Assembly (NCBI GenBank): GCA_003485715.1
Contig: DNIF01000167.1
Span: 1-30,027, forward strand
Length of the DNA stretch: 30,027 nt
Direction: 5' to 3'
Source of the DNA: Gammaproteobacteria bacterium
GTDB lineage: Bacteria; Pseudomonadota; Gammaproteobacteria; UBA7966
Shown here: piece after piece, positions 15,635 through 24,356 of the stretch
Position numbering within the stretch: the first letter of the stretch is position 1
Layout: each line of letters starts with the position of its first letter
Made by a program: the position numbers and the translations under genes
Notes under the pieces: model-generated
Told to the model about the DNA's origin: nothing
The model's input: the letters and a program-made list of their open reading frames with translations, nothing else
The model's database searches: none

Positions 15635-17059
15635 ATGGATCTGGCCCGGTTGGAACGCATCGACGACTGGAGTTGGCGGCTACGGCCGGCGGGTGGCGGC
15701 GAGGCCATCCTGTTCGGCGACCGGGCGCTGCTCGAGGCGATGGATGACAAGGTGGCCGAGCAGATCGGCAACGTCGCGCAACTGCCGGGACTGGTCGGGG
15801 CGGCGCTGGCGATGCCCGACGCGCACTGGGGCTATGGCTTTCCTATCGGTGGCGTGGCCGCCTTCGATCCCGAGGCGGGAGGCATCGTCAGCGCCGGTGG
15901 CGTCGGTTTCGACATCTCCTGCGGGATCCGCTGTCTGCGGACCAACCTGACGCGGGCGGACCTCGACCCGCGGATGGAGGCGCTCGCCGATGCGTTGTTC
16001 GAGGCGATCCCGGCCGGAGTCGGCGTCGAGGGCGATCTCGCGCTCACGGCGCACGAACTCGATGAGGTCATGCTCGATGGCGCTCACTGGGCGGTACGCC
16101 GAGGCTTCGGCACCCACGCCGACCTCGACTTCATCGAGGAGCAGGGGCGCATGGCGGGCGCGGTGCCGGAGGAGGTGTCGATGATCGCGAAGCAGCGCCA
16201 GCAGGGCGAGATGGGCACCCTCGGGTCCGGCAACCACTATCTCGAGGTGCAGGTGGTCGAGCGGATCCACGATGCCGAGGCTGCGCGCGCCTTCGGTCTG
16301 CATGCGGGCCAGGTGCTGATCTCGATCCACTGCGGCTCGCGCGGACTCGGTCACCAGATCGGCACCGACTACCTGGTGCGCCTGGCCAAGGCCGCAGCAC
16401 GCCTCGGGATCCGGCTACCGGACCGCGAACTGGCCTGCGCGCCGATCGACTCCCCCGAGGGTCAGGCCTATCTCGGCGCGATGAATGCGGCGGTCAACGT
16501 CGCCCTCGCCAACCGCCAGATCCTGACCGCACTGACCCGCCAGACCATCGGCAATCTGTTCAGCGGCACGGCGATCGAGACGCTGTTCGACGTCTCGCAC
16601 AACACCTGCAAGGCTGAGAGTCACCTGGTCGACGGCCGCCCACGCACCCTCTACGTCCACCGCAAGGGGGCCACGCGCGCCTTCGGTCCCGGTCATCCGG
16701 ATCTGCCGGCCCGCTACCGCGACGTCGGCCAGCCCGTGGTCATCGGCGGCAGCATGGGGACGGGCTCGTACATCCTCGCCGGTGTGGACCAGTCGGAGCA
16801 GCGCTCGTTCAGCTCGGCCAGTCACGGGGCCGGTCGCCGGATGAGCCGGCAGCAGGCGCTGAAACGCTGGAAGGGGCGGCAATTGGTCGATGACCTCGCA
16901 CAGGAAGGCATTCTCATCCGCACCCGCTCCCTGCGTGGCGTTGCCGAGGAGGCGCCGGGTGCCTACAAGGATGTGGATGCGGTGGCGCTTGCCACCGAGG
17001 CGGCGGGGCTGGCACGGCGGGTCGCCTTTCTGAAACCGAAGGTCTGCGTGAAGGGCTGA
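15635..17059 (+). CDS. rtcB: RNA-splicing ligase RtcB
   Basis: GTP- and Mn-dependent ligase of 474 residues that joins RNA 2',3'-cyclic phosphate or 3'-phosphate ends to 5'-OH ends. It works in RNA repair or tRNA splicing-type reactions. Key motifs are present: MPDAHWGYGFPIGG; GVGFDISCG with metal ligand Cys96; GSGNHYLEVQ (Asn200/His201); SIHCGSRGLGHQ (His232); DVSHNTCK (His322); GSMGTGSYILAG; and SASHGAGRRMSR, whose His397 matches the guanylylated histidine. The length is typical. The ATG has AGGAGGT at 15624-15630. It follows archease at once and is followed by the copper ATPase after four bases. I see no sigma-54 site or rtcR neighbour of the E. coli kind. Confidence 0.97.
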   Translation: MDLARLERIDDWSWRLRPAGGGEAILFGDRALLEAMDDKVAEQIGNVAQLPGLVGAALAMPDAHWGYGFPIGGVAAFDPEAGGIVSAGGVGFDISCGIRCLRTNLTRADLDPRMEALADALFEAIPAGVGVEGDLALTAHELDEVMLDGAHWAVRRGFGTHADLDFIEEQGRMAGAVPEEVSMIAKQRQQGEMGTLGSGNHYLEVQVVERIHDAEAARAFGLHAGQVLISIHCGSRGLGHQIGTDYLVRLAKAAARLGIRLPDRELACAPIDSPEGQAYLGAMNAAVNVALANRQILTALTRQTIGNLFSGTAIETLFDVSHNTCKAESHLVDGRPRTLYVHRKGATRAFGPGHPDLPARYRDVGQPVVIGGSMGTGSYILAGVDQSEQRSFSSASHGAGRRMSRQQALKRWKGRQLVDDLAQEGILIRTRSLRGVAEEAPGAYKDVDAVALATEAAGLARRVAFLKPKVCVKG

Positions 17060-17063
17060 GCCG

Positions 17064-19349
17064 GTGACCGAGCGTCTGCCGCGAGAGGCCCCGCTGCGGT
17101 TGGTGCTGCCCGTCAGCGGGATGACCTGTGCCAGTTGTGCCGGGCGCGTGGAGGCCGCCCTGGCCGCCGTTCCGGGCGTCATCGAGGCGCGGGTGAACCT
17201 CGCCGCGGGCACCGCGAGCGTCGACGCGAACGCCACCGTCGAGCGCGCTGCCTTGCTGCATGCCCTGGAGCGTGCCGGCTATCGCGCGCCGCCGGTGGAG
17301 GCCACACCCGGATCTGCCACCGGCGCGGCCCCGGATCCAGCCCCCGACGCCAACCCGGACCCGGCCGCAGCGCTCGGCCTCGATGCGTGGCTGGCACTCG
17401 TGCTGGCCGCGCCGCTCGTGTTGCCGATGCTGGTCAAGCCCTTCGGGTTCGACGTGATGCCGCCAGCCTGGCTGCAGTGGCTGCTCGCCACACCGGTGCA
17501 GATCTGGTGCGCGCGGCGCTTCTACGTATCAGCGTGGAATGCGCTCCGCGCCGGCAGCGGCAACATGGAACTGCTCGTGTCGCTCGGCACGCTGGCCGCC
17601 TACGGATTGTCGCTCTACCTGTGGGCGCAGGCCCATGCGGGACATCACCCACACCTCTACTTCGAGGCGTCCGCGGCGATCATCGCCTTTGCCCTGTTCG
17701 GCCGCTGGCTGGAGGCGCGCGCCCGCCGGCAGACGACGGAATCGATCCGCCTGCTCGGGCGACTGCGACCAGCCCAGGCGCGCGTGTGGCGTGATGGCGT
17801 CGAGACCGCGATCGCAATCGAGCAGGTGCGCCTTGGTGACCACGTGATCGCGCTGGCTGGCGAGCGCATCGCCGTCGACGGCGTGATCCGTGCGGGCCAC
17901 AGCGCGGTCGACGAGTCGATGCTGACCGGAGAGAGTCTGCCGATCGAGAAGGCCCCCGGCGACCGGGTGGTCACCGGCGCGCTCAATACCAGTGGACGCC
18001 TCGAGATCGAGACCACGGCCATCGGCACCGACACCGTGCTGGCCCGGATCATCCAACTGGTCGAGCACGCGCAGGGCAGCAAGGCACCGATCCAGCGCCT
18101 GGTCGATCGCATCACCGCCGTGTTCGTGCCGCTGGTGCTGGTGGTGGCGACGGGGACCGTGTTCGGCTGGCTCGCGCTCGGTGGCACCCTCGAGAACGCG
18201 CTGTTGAGCGCCGTGAGCGTACTGGTGATCGCCTGCCCCTGTGCGCTCGGGCTGGCAACACCGGCGGCGATCATCGTCGGCGTCGGGGTGGCGGCCCGGC
18301 GCGGCATCCTCATCAAGGACATCGAGGCCATCGAGATCGCCCGCGACCTCGACGTGGTCCTGTTCGACAAGACCGGCACCCTGACCGAAGGCCGGCCGCG
18401 CCTGGTCGCACTCGAGGCCATCGCCAGCCCGCGTGCCGAGGCCCTCGCGCTGGCGGTCACGGTCAACGCCGCGAGCACCCATCCCTTGGCCGAGGCCCTG
18501 CGGGAGGCGGCCGCCAGAGAGGCGGAGCCCGCTGGGCGGATGCCGACGACAAGCGCGCAGGCCCCTGCCGCGAGACCATCGCCGGAACAGGCGCAAACGG
18601 TCGCCGGGCGCGGTGTCGAGGCCGTGCTCGCTGGCGAACGCCACGTGTTCGGGCAGGCACGCTGGATGGCCGAACTCGGCGTCGACACGACCCCGCTCGC
18701 GGCCCGCGCAGCAGCCCTACAGGCCGACGGCCACACGCTGTCCTGGCTGGCGCGGCAGCGCGGAGGGGACTGGACGCTGCTCGCGCTGTTCGCATTCGCC
18801 GATCAGGCGAGGGCCGGGGCCCGCGAGGCCATCGCGACATTGCGCCGTGCCGGGCTGGCCATCGTACTCATCAGCGGCGACAACGCGGGGGCCGCACAGC
18901 GGGTGGCCCGTGAACTCGGCATCGACGACGTGCGCGCCGAGGTGCTGCCCGAGGACAAGGCCCGGGCCGTGGCGGCCTGCAAGCAGGGCGCCGGGCGGAC
19001 CCGGCGGGTGGCGATGGTCGGTGACGGCATCAACGATGCACCGGCGCTGGCCGCTGCCGACCTCGGCATCGCCATGGGCAGCGGCACCGATGTGGCAATC
19101 CACGCGGCCGGCATCACGCTCATGCAGGGCGATCCGCGCCTGGTGGCCGAGGCCATCGCGATCTCCCGCGCCACCGTGACCACCATCCGCCAGAACCTCT
19201 TCTGGGCCTTCGTCTACAACGTGCTCGGCATCCCGCTCGCCGCCGCAGGACTGCTCACACCGCTGGTGGCCGGGGCAGCGATGGCGTTCAGCAGTGTGTC
19301 GGTGCTCGCCAATTCGCTCCGGCTCCAACGCTTCAGGACCGGCGCGTAG
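17064..19349 (+). CDS. copA: Copper-exporting P1B-type ATPase
   Basis: This 761-residue inner-membrane pump should drive Cu(I) out of the cytoplasm. One N-terminal heavy-metal-associated domain (about 12-75) has GMTCASC (Cys22/Cys25). A variable linker rich in Pro and Ala follows. The membrane core holds CPC at 391-393, the phosphorylation motif DKTGTL with Asp435, the HP motif STHPL with His473, and GDGIND at 653-658. Near the C-terminus, YNVLG and MAFSSVSVLANS are the copper-site motifs of the P1B-1 group. The start is the GTG at 17064, four bases after the rtcB stop. The linkage to rtcB suggests one transcript, but a shared function is not evident. No CopZ chaperone or CueR-type regulator lies in the window. 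Confidence 0.95.
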   Translation: MTERLPREAPLRLVLPVSGMTCASCAGRVEAALAAVPGVIEARVNLAAGTASVDANATVERAALLHALERAGYRAPPVEATPGSATGAAPDPAPDANPDPAAALGLDAWLALVLAAPLVLPMLVKPFGFDVMPPAWLQWLLATPVQIWCARRFYVSAWNALRAGSGNMELLVSLGTLAAYGLSLYLWAQAHAGHHPHLYFEASAAIIAFALFGRWLEARARRQTTESIRLLGRLRPAQARVWRDGVETAIAIEQVRLGDHVIALAGERIAVDGVIRAGHSAVDESMLTGESLPIEKAPGDRVVTGALNTSGRLEIETTAIGTDTVLARIIQLVEHAQGSKAPIQRLVDRITAVFVPLVLVVATGTVFGWLALGGTLENALLSAVSVLVIACPCALGLATPAAIIVGVGVAARRGILIKDIEAIEIARDLDVVLFDKTGTLTEGRPRLVALEAIASPRAEALALAVTVNAASTHPLAEALREAAAREAEPAGRMPTTSAQAPAARPSPEQAQTVAGRGVEAVLAGERHVFGQARWMAELGVDTTPLAARAAALQADGHTLSWLARQRGGDWTLLALFAFADQARAGAREAIATLRRAGLAIVLISGDNAGAAQRVARELGIDDVRAEVLPEDKARAVAACKQGAGRTRRVAMVGDGINDAPALAAADLGIAMGSGTDVAIHAAGITLMQGDPRLVAEAIAISRATVTTIRQNLFWAFVYNVLGIPLAAAGLLTPLVAGAAMAFSSVSVLANSLRLQRFRTGA

Positions 19350-19765
19350 CGGCGTGAGGTCACGGCGTTCGCGAGGGCGAACGACCGGAAGGCGTGATCG
19401 AGGGAGTGCCGGATGCCCCCCGCGTCGAGCAATCCTGTGGGTGTTCGCAGGCCTCTCTCGCTGCAGGCAGGGAGGTTCGTGGAGGATCACCCTCCCCCGC
19501 GCGTGCGCTCCTGCGCACCCCGATGACCCGCGGACCGAGGCAGACCCGCTGAGACGAAATGCGCGACGGGCTTCACGTTTCCGCGATGTCGCGCCGGAGT
19601 CACGGTTCTCCCCGCCCTCATCCGGTCGATACTGGCCGGACCATCCTTTCGGCTCGCTCTCCCCTTGGTCGCCGCAGACCGTGCCGCTCACCGTGACCGC
19701 GAGCGCGCCGGCAACCGCCCTCATGCGGGTGCCCCCCGATCCGCGGGTGGCAACCCGGAGGCCCC
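19350..19765. other. Intergenic region, no gene seen
   Basis: This 416-base gap separates the copper ATPase and the protease. The only clear structure is a perfect hairpin GTTCGC-GAGG-GCGAAC at 19367-19382, 17 bases after the ATPase stop. It has no T-run but could be a weak terminator. I see no convincing promoter. Frames open here on either strand look non-coding. Confidence 0.5.
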
Positions 19766-22700
19766 ATGTCGATACCGTCGAACACCATGCCTCGAGGCCC
19801 ACGGCGACCATCACGAGGATGGGCCTTTCAGCTCGCGATATTCCTGGTGGTGGCCCTCGTGGCACCCGTTCGCGGTGCGGCGACGGACCACGCAGCCGAG
19901 CACCGTGCCGTGGCACGCACGCATGCCAGCCCGCAGTCCGACCGGGAGGTTCCGGCGCAGATCCTTCCGCGGGTTGACCCTGCCCTGCATGCGGCGTTGA
20001 CCGGGGCAGAACCCATCCCGGCGGAGGTCCTGGTGTGGTTCCACACCCCGGCAGACGACCTCACGCGACCACCGGTCAGCGCGCGCGATCCCCGACGACA
20101 GGACTCGCACGGCAATACAGATCGCCAGCGCGAGGCACGCCGCCGGGCGATCGCGGGGGAACGCGGGGCCTTGCGTGAGCGCCTGCGTCAACGCGGCCGC
20201 CTGCCCCGCTTTGGGCGCGAGTTCCAGCACTTCGCGGCGGTGACGGTGCAGATCCGTGACCGCGAGGAACTCCTCGAGCTGGCCGCAGACCCGGCCGTGC
20301 GACGCATCGAAGGGCAACTGCGGCTGGTCCCGCATGCGACACAATCTCTGGCGCTCGTCGGTCAACCGACTGCGCTCGCCCGCGGCCTCTCCGGTGCCGG
20401 CTCCACGGTGGTGGTGCTGGACACCGGCGTGAACTTCACCCACCCCGCCTTCGGCTGCACCGCGCCCGGGGTACCGGCTGGCTGCCGTGTCCGCGTGGCC
20501 CAGGACATCGCCCCGAACGACGGGCAGCTCGATTCCAACGGCCACGGAAGCAGTGTCGCCGGCATCGTGGCGGCCGTGGCCCCCGGGGCCGGCATCGTGG
20601 CGCTGGATGTGTTCAACGGCAACTCGGCTGCGATCTCGGATGTGCTTGCCGGCATCGACTGGGCCATCCAGAACCGCAATCTCCACGAAATCGCCGCCAT
20701 CAACATCAGCATCGGCGTGCCCGGTGCCCGCCATCCGGGCGACTGCCCGACTGTCATCGACGGCTTCACCCCCGGTGGCGTGCCCCTTTACGGCTTCTTC
20801 AATCCTTTTGCGGAGGCCGTTGCTGCGGCCAACGCCGCCGGCATCAGTGTCGTGACCTCGGCCGGCAACGAGGGCTTCCTCGATGGGCTGCCCCTGCCTG
20901 CCTGCACCCCGGGCGCGATCGCGGTAGGGGCGGTCTACGACTCGGCCCTGGGTGCACGCGCCTGGGCCGCATGCACCGACCCCGTCACCGCTGCCGATCA
21001 GGTGACCTGCTTCTCGAATGCCTCCGGGGCCCTCGATCTGCTCGCGCCCGGTGCCCTCATCACCGCCGGTGGCGGCACCTGGGGCGGTACCTCGCAGGCG
21101 GCCCCGCATGTCGCCGCGGCCGTGACCCTGGTGCGACAGGCCCACCCGGGCGAGACACCCGCTCAAGTGCGGGATCGCCTCGTGGCCGCCGGCAAACCGC
21201 TCACCGATCCACGAGGCATCCCGATCCGGGTCTTTCCGCGGCTCGACCTCGCCGCCAGCTTCCCGCTGCCGTCGAACGATGACTTCGCCCAGGCCACGGC
21301 CCTGGTGGGCGATGCGGCGGGCGTGAATGGCAACAACCTCTTCGCCACCCGCGAAGCGGGGGAACCGCTGCACGCGGGCAGCAACGGGGCTGGGTCTGTG
21401 TGGTTCACCTGGACCCCCGCGACCAGCCGCGGCTTCCGCATCCGCACCACCGGCTCCACCTTCGACACCCTGCTCGCGGTTTATCAGGGCGGCACCGTGG
21501 GCGGCCTCGTTCCGCTGGTGAGCGACGACGACAGTGCCGGCGGTGGCCAGTCGCAACTGCTGCTGGACGCGGTGGCCGGCCAGGTCTACCGCATCGCCGT
21601 GGACGGCAAGGCCGGTGCGCGCGGCAGCCTGCTGCTCGACCTCGCCCCGCTCGACAGCGCCGATCTCGCGGTTGCGCTCGCCCTCAGCCCTGGCCGAGTC
21701 GCGGTCGGGGCCTCGAGCCAGGCCCGGCTCAGCGTCCGCAACGCCGGACCGGCCACGGCCATGAACACGCAGCTCAGCCTCAGCCTGCCAAGCGGACTCA
21801 CTGCGGCCGCCCCCTGGCCAGCCGGCTGCGCGGCCGGGGGGCCGGGCCTGCAGTGCAACCTGGGGGCACTACCGACGGGCACCGAATGGGTGCTGGATGT
21901 GATGCTTCTGGCCAGTGCTGCGGGCGCGTTCTCGCCAGCAGCCCAGGTCAGCAGTGCGACCCCTGACCTTCGCAGCCAGGACAATCAGGCCACCGCCCCG
22001 CTGGTGGCGCAGATCGCCGCCGACCTCGGCGTGGGCCTGAGTTCACTGCCGGCCAGCATCCCCAACGGCGGCCAGTTCAGCAGCAGCGTGCAACTGAGCA
22101 ATGCCGGACCCGGCGTTGCCACGGGTGCCGTGCTCAACTTGCAGTTGAGCGGCGGCGGCGGCGTGACTACGGCCCCGGTGGGCTGCACGGCCCAGGGGGC
22201 GGGCCGCTGGACCTGCACACTCGGAGACCTGGCAGCCGGTGCTTCCTTGCTGCAGGAGTGGGCGCTGTTCGCCTTCGCAGCGGGACCGCTCAGCGTGGCG
22301 GCTACCATCAGCTCCGGCACCGTGGACCCCATCCCCGGGAACGACAGCACCTCTACGGTCGGCAGCGTGGTCGATTTGCCCGACCTCGCGCTCACGCTCG
22401 CCGCGGCAGCACCCCCGCCCGGCGTCGCCGGCTCGGGCCTGCGTGCGCAGGTCATGAACATCGGTGGCGGAGCGGCCAGCGATATTCGACTCCGGATCTC
22501 CTTGCCGCCGGCGGTCTGGTTCAGCGGCAGCAATGGCCAGTGCAATCAGGCGGGCGGGCTGCTCGAATGCCGACTCGGCGCGTTGGCCGGTGAGTCCGGT
22601 CCGGCGGCAGTGGTGCTTGGAGTGGTGGCTGGACAGCCTGGCCTCCACACCCTGCAGGGCGCAGTGAGCGCGCTCGAGGCCGACGCAAACCCGGCCAACG

Positions 22701-22861
22701 ACAGCGCCGTCATCGGCCTTTCGGTCATCGCCGGACAGCCACCACCGCGCCAGGTCCCGGCCCTGCCGCTCTGGATGCTGGCCGGGTTCGGGGTTCACCT
22801 GCTCGTTCGTGGCCTGCTCGCTGGGCTTGCGGGAATTAAATGCGACGCGTGCGAACATTAG
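19766..22861 (+). CDS. Secreted subtilisin-like serine protease with DUF11/CARDB-type domains and C-terminal anchor
   Basis: This 1031-residue exported peptidase of family S8 has a signal peptide at about 1-38 (basic start, FQLAIFLVVALVAPVRGA). A propeptide-like region precedes the catalytic domain, which holds DTGVN (Asp219), NGHGSSVAG (His260), SAGNEG (Asn368) and GTSQAAPHVAAAV (Ser443). All key residues are present. A PPC-like beta domain follows (about 504-630). Three beta-domains of the DUF11/CARDB kind then start near 632, 752 and 872, with DLAV or DLGV openings and NAGP. The end VPALPLWMLAGFGVHLLVRG is a Pro-Leu-Trp plus hydrophobic segment like an IPTL/PEP-CTERM sorting anchor. The ATG has GGAGG four bases upstream. 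The last six codons and the stop lie in a repeat at the prophage edge, so the native C-terminus was probably replaced. Confidence 0.9.
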   Translation: MSIPSNTMPRGPRRPSRGWAFQLAIFLVVALVAPVRGAATDHAAEHRAVARTHASPQSDREVPAQILPRVDPALHAALTGAEPIPAEVLVWFHTPADDLTRPPVSARDPRRQDSHGNTDRQREARRRAIAGERGALRERLRQRGRLPRFGREFQHFAAVTVQIRDREELLELAADPAVRRIEGQLRLVPHATQSLALVGQPTALARGLSGAGSTVVVLDTGVNFTHPAFGCTAPGVPAGCRVRVAQDIAPNDGQLDSNGHGSSVAGIVAAVAPGAGIVALDVFNGNSAAISDVLAGIDWAIQNRNLHEIAAINISIGVPGARHPGDCPTVIDGFTPGGVPLYGFFNPFAEAVAAANAAGISVVTSAGNEGFLDGLPLPACTPGAIAVGAVYDSALGARAWAACTDPVTAADQVTCFSNASGALDLLAPGALITAGGGTWGGTSQAAPHVAAAVTLVRQAHPGETPAQVRDRLVAAGKPLTDPRGIPIRVFPRLDLAASFPLPSNDDFAQATALVGDAAGVNGNNLFATREAGEPLHAGSNGAGSVWFTWTPATSRGFRIRTTGSTFDTLLAVYQGGTVGGLVPLVSDDDSAGGGQSQLLLDAVAGQVYRIAVDGKAGARGSLLLDLAPLDSADLAVALALSPGRVAVGASSQARLSVRNAGPATAMNTQLSLSLPSGLTAAAPWPAGCAAGGPGLQCNLGALPTGTEWVLDVMLLASAAGAFSPAAQVSSATPDLRSQDNQATAPLVAQIAADLGVGLSSLPASIPNGGQFSSSVQLSNAGPGVATGAVLNLQLSGGGGVTTAPVGCTAQGAGRWTCTLGDLAAGASLLQEWALFAFAAGPLSVAATISSGTVDPIPGNDSTSTVGSVVDLPDLALTLAAAAPPPGVAGSGLRAQVMNIGGGAASDIRLRISLPPAVWFSGSNGQCNQAGGLLECRLGALAGESGPAAVVLGVVAGQPGLHTLQGAVSALEADANPANDSAVIGLSVIAGQPPPRQVPALPLWMLAGFGVHLLVRGLLAGLAGIKCDACEH

Positions 22862-22943
22862 AGGCTAAAACCTGACAGATTTCCGTCGCGTGCTGACATT
22901 GCACGCGACTATGAGCGCCAAAAACAGGTCGCGTGCTGACATT
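22846..22943 (+). repeat. Three spaced copies of a 14-base motif at the prophage edge
   Basis: CGCGTGC-NN-ACATT occurs at 22846-22859, 22887-22900 and 22930-22943, spaced 41 and 43 bases apart in the same orientation. In the second copy the motif is part of a perfect 9-base inverted repeat (GTCGCGTGC at 22885-22893, GCACGCGAC at 22901-22909). The third copy has the same arms with one mismatch (22928-22952). They resemble transposase binding sites at the end of a Mu-like phage. Repressor or other protein sites are an alternative. Confidence 0.65.
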
Positions 22944-22981
22944 GCAGGCGACTCCGCGCGTGCGCCATCCGCTCCCGGCAG

Positions 22982-23140
22982 GTGGAGTGGACCAACGCAG
23001 CCGCGGCGGCCTGCGTAAGGCCTGCCGCCACCCGCCGGGTGTGGCAGCAGTGGGAGGCCGGCGACCGCCGCATGCACCCGGCCATGTGGGAGCTTTTCCA
23101 GATCAAGATCAAGCGGCCCCCTTCCATACACCGGCCATGA
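22982..23140 (+). CDS. Small HTH-type protein, possibly missing its N-terminus
   Basis: The plus-strand frame ending at TGA 23138-23140 reads VWQQWEAGDRRMHPAMWELFQIK. This closely follows a family of small phage XRE-like helix-turn-helix proteins (pattern LTQxEAAxLVxVxxRTWQxWExGxRxMPPAxWELF). The helix upstream is recognisable, but LTQAEAA has become WTNAAAA. The similarity continues back to about 22955 with no ATG, GTG or TTG codon; the only ordinary start is the GTG at 22982, giving 52 residues. The frame is closed by a TGA at 22937, inside the third end repeat. It overlaps the tail-fibre gene end by 32 bases on the opposite strand. It may be a decayed accessory gene of the prophage. Confidence 0.45.
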   Translation: MEWTNAAAAACVRPAATRRVWQQWEAGDRRMHPAMWELFQIKIKRPPSIHRP

Positions 23141-24356
23141 GGCCGGCGGATCGGAGCGCGTGCAGCAACGTCGACATTGCGCGGACATCGTCCGCCAGCG
23201 TCTCGCAGGCGTTGCGTAGCGCCACCACCTCGGCCTGGGTCGGGGGGGCGGAGATGACCAGTCCGCCGATTGCGTTGTCGGTGTTGCCGAGCGTTACCGG
23301 GCCTTGAGCGGCCTCTGCCGGCTGTACGACCGGGGTCGCCCCCCATAGGCCGAGGCGCTGGGTTACGGCGGTGCCTAGTCGGGTACCCGTTGCGGTGCCA
23401 AGCACAAGGTCGGCCCCCTCGCCCAGCGTGACTGTCGCGGGGAGCGCGGTGAGTGCCGCGAGCAGGTTGGTGCCGTCCGACGTGACCGGTAAAGCGCGTC
23501 CCGATGGGACCACCACGCCACTGCCGGCCGGTGTGCGTACTGTCAGCGCGTGCGCTCCCGTGGTGCTGTTCGCCAACCACCAGTGCCCGGCTCGCGGCGG
23601 CAGCACGACTGCTATTGGCCCGGTGATCGCCCCCGTGAGCGTGATGAGCAGGTTGGCGGCCTCGGCCAGTGTCAGCACTACGTCCGCGCTGCCGGCTACG
23701 CTGCGGCTGAGCACGCCCCCGGCTACGTGCGCGGCTCGCCAATCGGTGTAGCTGGTTACTGAGGCAGCGCCGGTGACAATCGTGTAGAGCGGTAACGTGG
23801 CGACGAATTGCCCGGCCGTGTGGTAGCCGCGGCCGAGCTGCATCACTGCGCCCGCGGTGTCGCCCAGGCGCCGTACCGTGCCGCCGCTGGTGTAGGCGGT
23901 GAACCCGGTGGCGGTATCCATTGCCAGCGTGATCGTGGTGGCCGTGCGCGCAGTAACGCGGGCGAAGGCGCGCGATAGCTCTGCGATACCCCCGGGCGCG
24001 TCGATGAACACCGTATCGCCGACCTGAAAATCGTGTGCGACCGCGGTGGTCAACACGCAGGGGTTGGCGCGGGTGATCGCGGAGATCGCGAAACCGGTGG
24101 GCAGGACCAGTCCGGCCTGTACCTGGATCGTGCGGTTCGGCGCGAGGTTCGGGAGCGTGCCGTTGGCGATCTGGGACTCGATCCCGTGCTGGCGGATCGT
24201 GCCGCCGTAGAACCCCCATTGCAGCCCAATGCTCGTGGTCGCCCGTCGCCCGAACAGCGACGGCGGGCTCAGTGCATCGAGCATTTCGTTCGCTGTAATT
24301 TCCTTGCCGCCCTGGGCGGCGCTGATCAGATCGAGGTTGGTCGTGCTGTTAGCCAC
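23109..24356 (-). CDS. Phage tail fibre-like protein
   Basis: This 415-residue protein is the last gene of the tail operon. The N-terminus (about 1-85) is a short tail-attachment-like part (NLDLISAAQGGKEITANEML). Residues 91-163 form a beta module of the type annotated as ubiquitin-activating E1 FCCH domain in phage proteins (ITRANPCVLTT, then GFTAYTSGGTVRR). A long beta-rich stretch follows. The end contains LGTATGTRLGTAVTQRLGLWGATPVVQPA, shown here only as LGTATGTRLGTA and QRLGLWGATPVVQ, which is the common C-terminal motif of phage fibre and needle proteins. The last 60 residues look like a helical tail. The GTG start overlaps the preceding gene by eight bases. A role in host binding is inferred from its position and motifs. 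Confidence 0.8.
   Translation of the reverse strand: MANSTTNLDLISAAQGGKEITANEMLDALSPPSLFGRRATTSIGLQWGFYGGTIRQHGIESQIANGTLPNLAPNRTIQVQAGLVLPTGFAISAITRANPCVLTTAVAHDFQVGDTVFIDAPGGIAELSRAFARVTARTATTITLAMDTATGFTAYTSGGTVRRLGDTAGAVMQLGRGYHTAGQFVATLPLYTIVTGAASVTSYTDWRAAHVAGGVLSRSVAGSADVVLTLAEAANLLITLTGAITGPIAVVLPPRAGHWWLANSTTGAHALTVRTPAGSGVVVPSGRALPVTSDGTNLLAALTALPATVTLGEGADLVLGTATGTRLGTAVTQRLGLWGATPVVQPAEAAQGPVTLGNTDNAIGGLVISAPPTQAEVVALRNACETLADDVRAMSTLLHALRSAGLMAGVWKGAA

Noticed and set aside
19367..19382. Intrinsic terminator after the copper ATPase
   Set aside because: The hairpin is perfect but short (6 pairs) and no T-run follows, so it is not called as a terminator.
19811..21556. Minus-strand open frame of 581 codons
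   Set aside because: Antisense of the subtilisin-like protease, which has a full catalytic triad.
22909..24219. Minus-strand open frame of 436 codons
   Set aside because: Overlaps the tail-fibre gene in another frame. It is Arg/Gly/His-rich with no motif, while the 23109-24356 frame has the fibre C-terminal motif.
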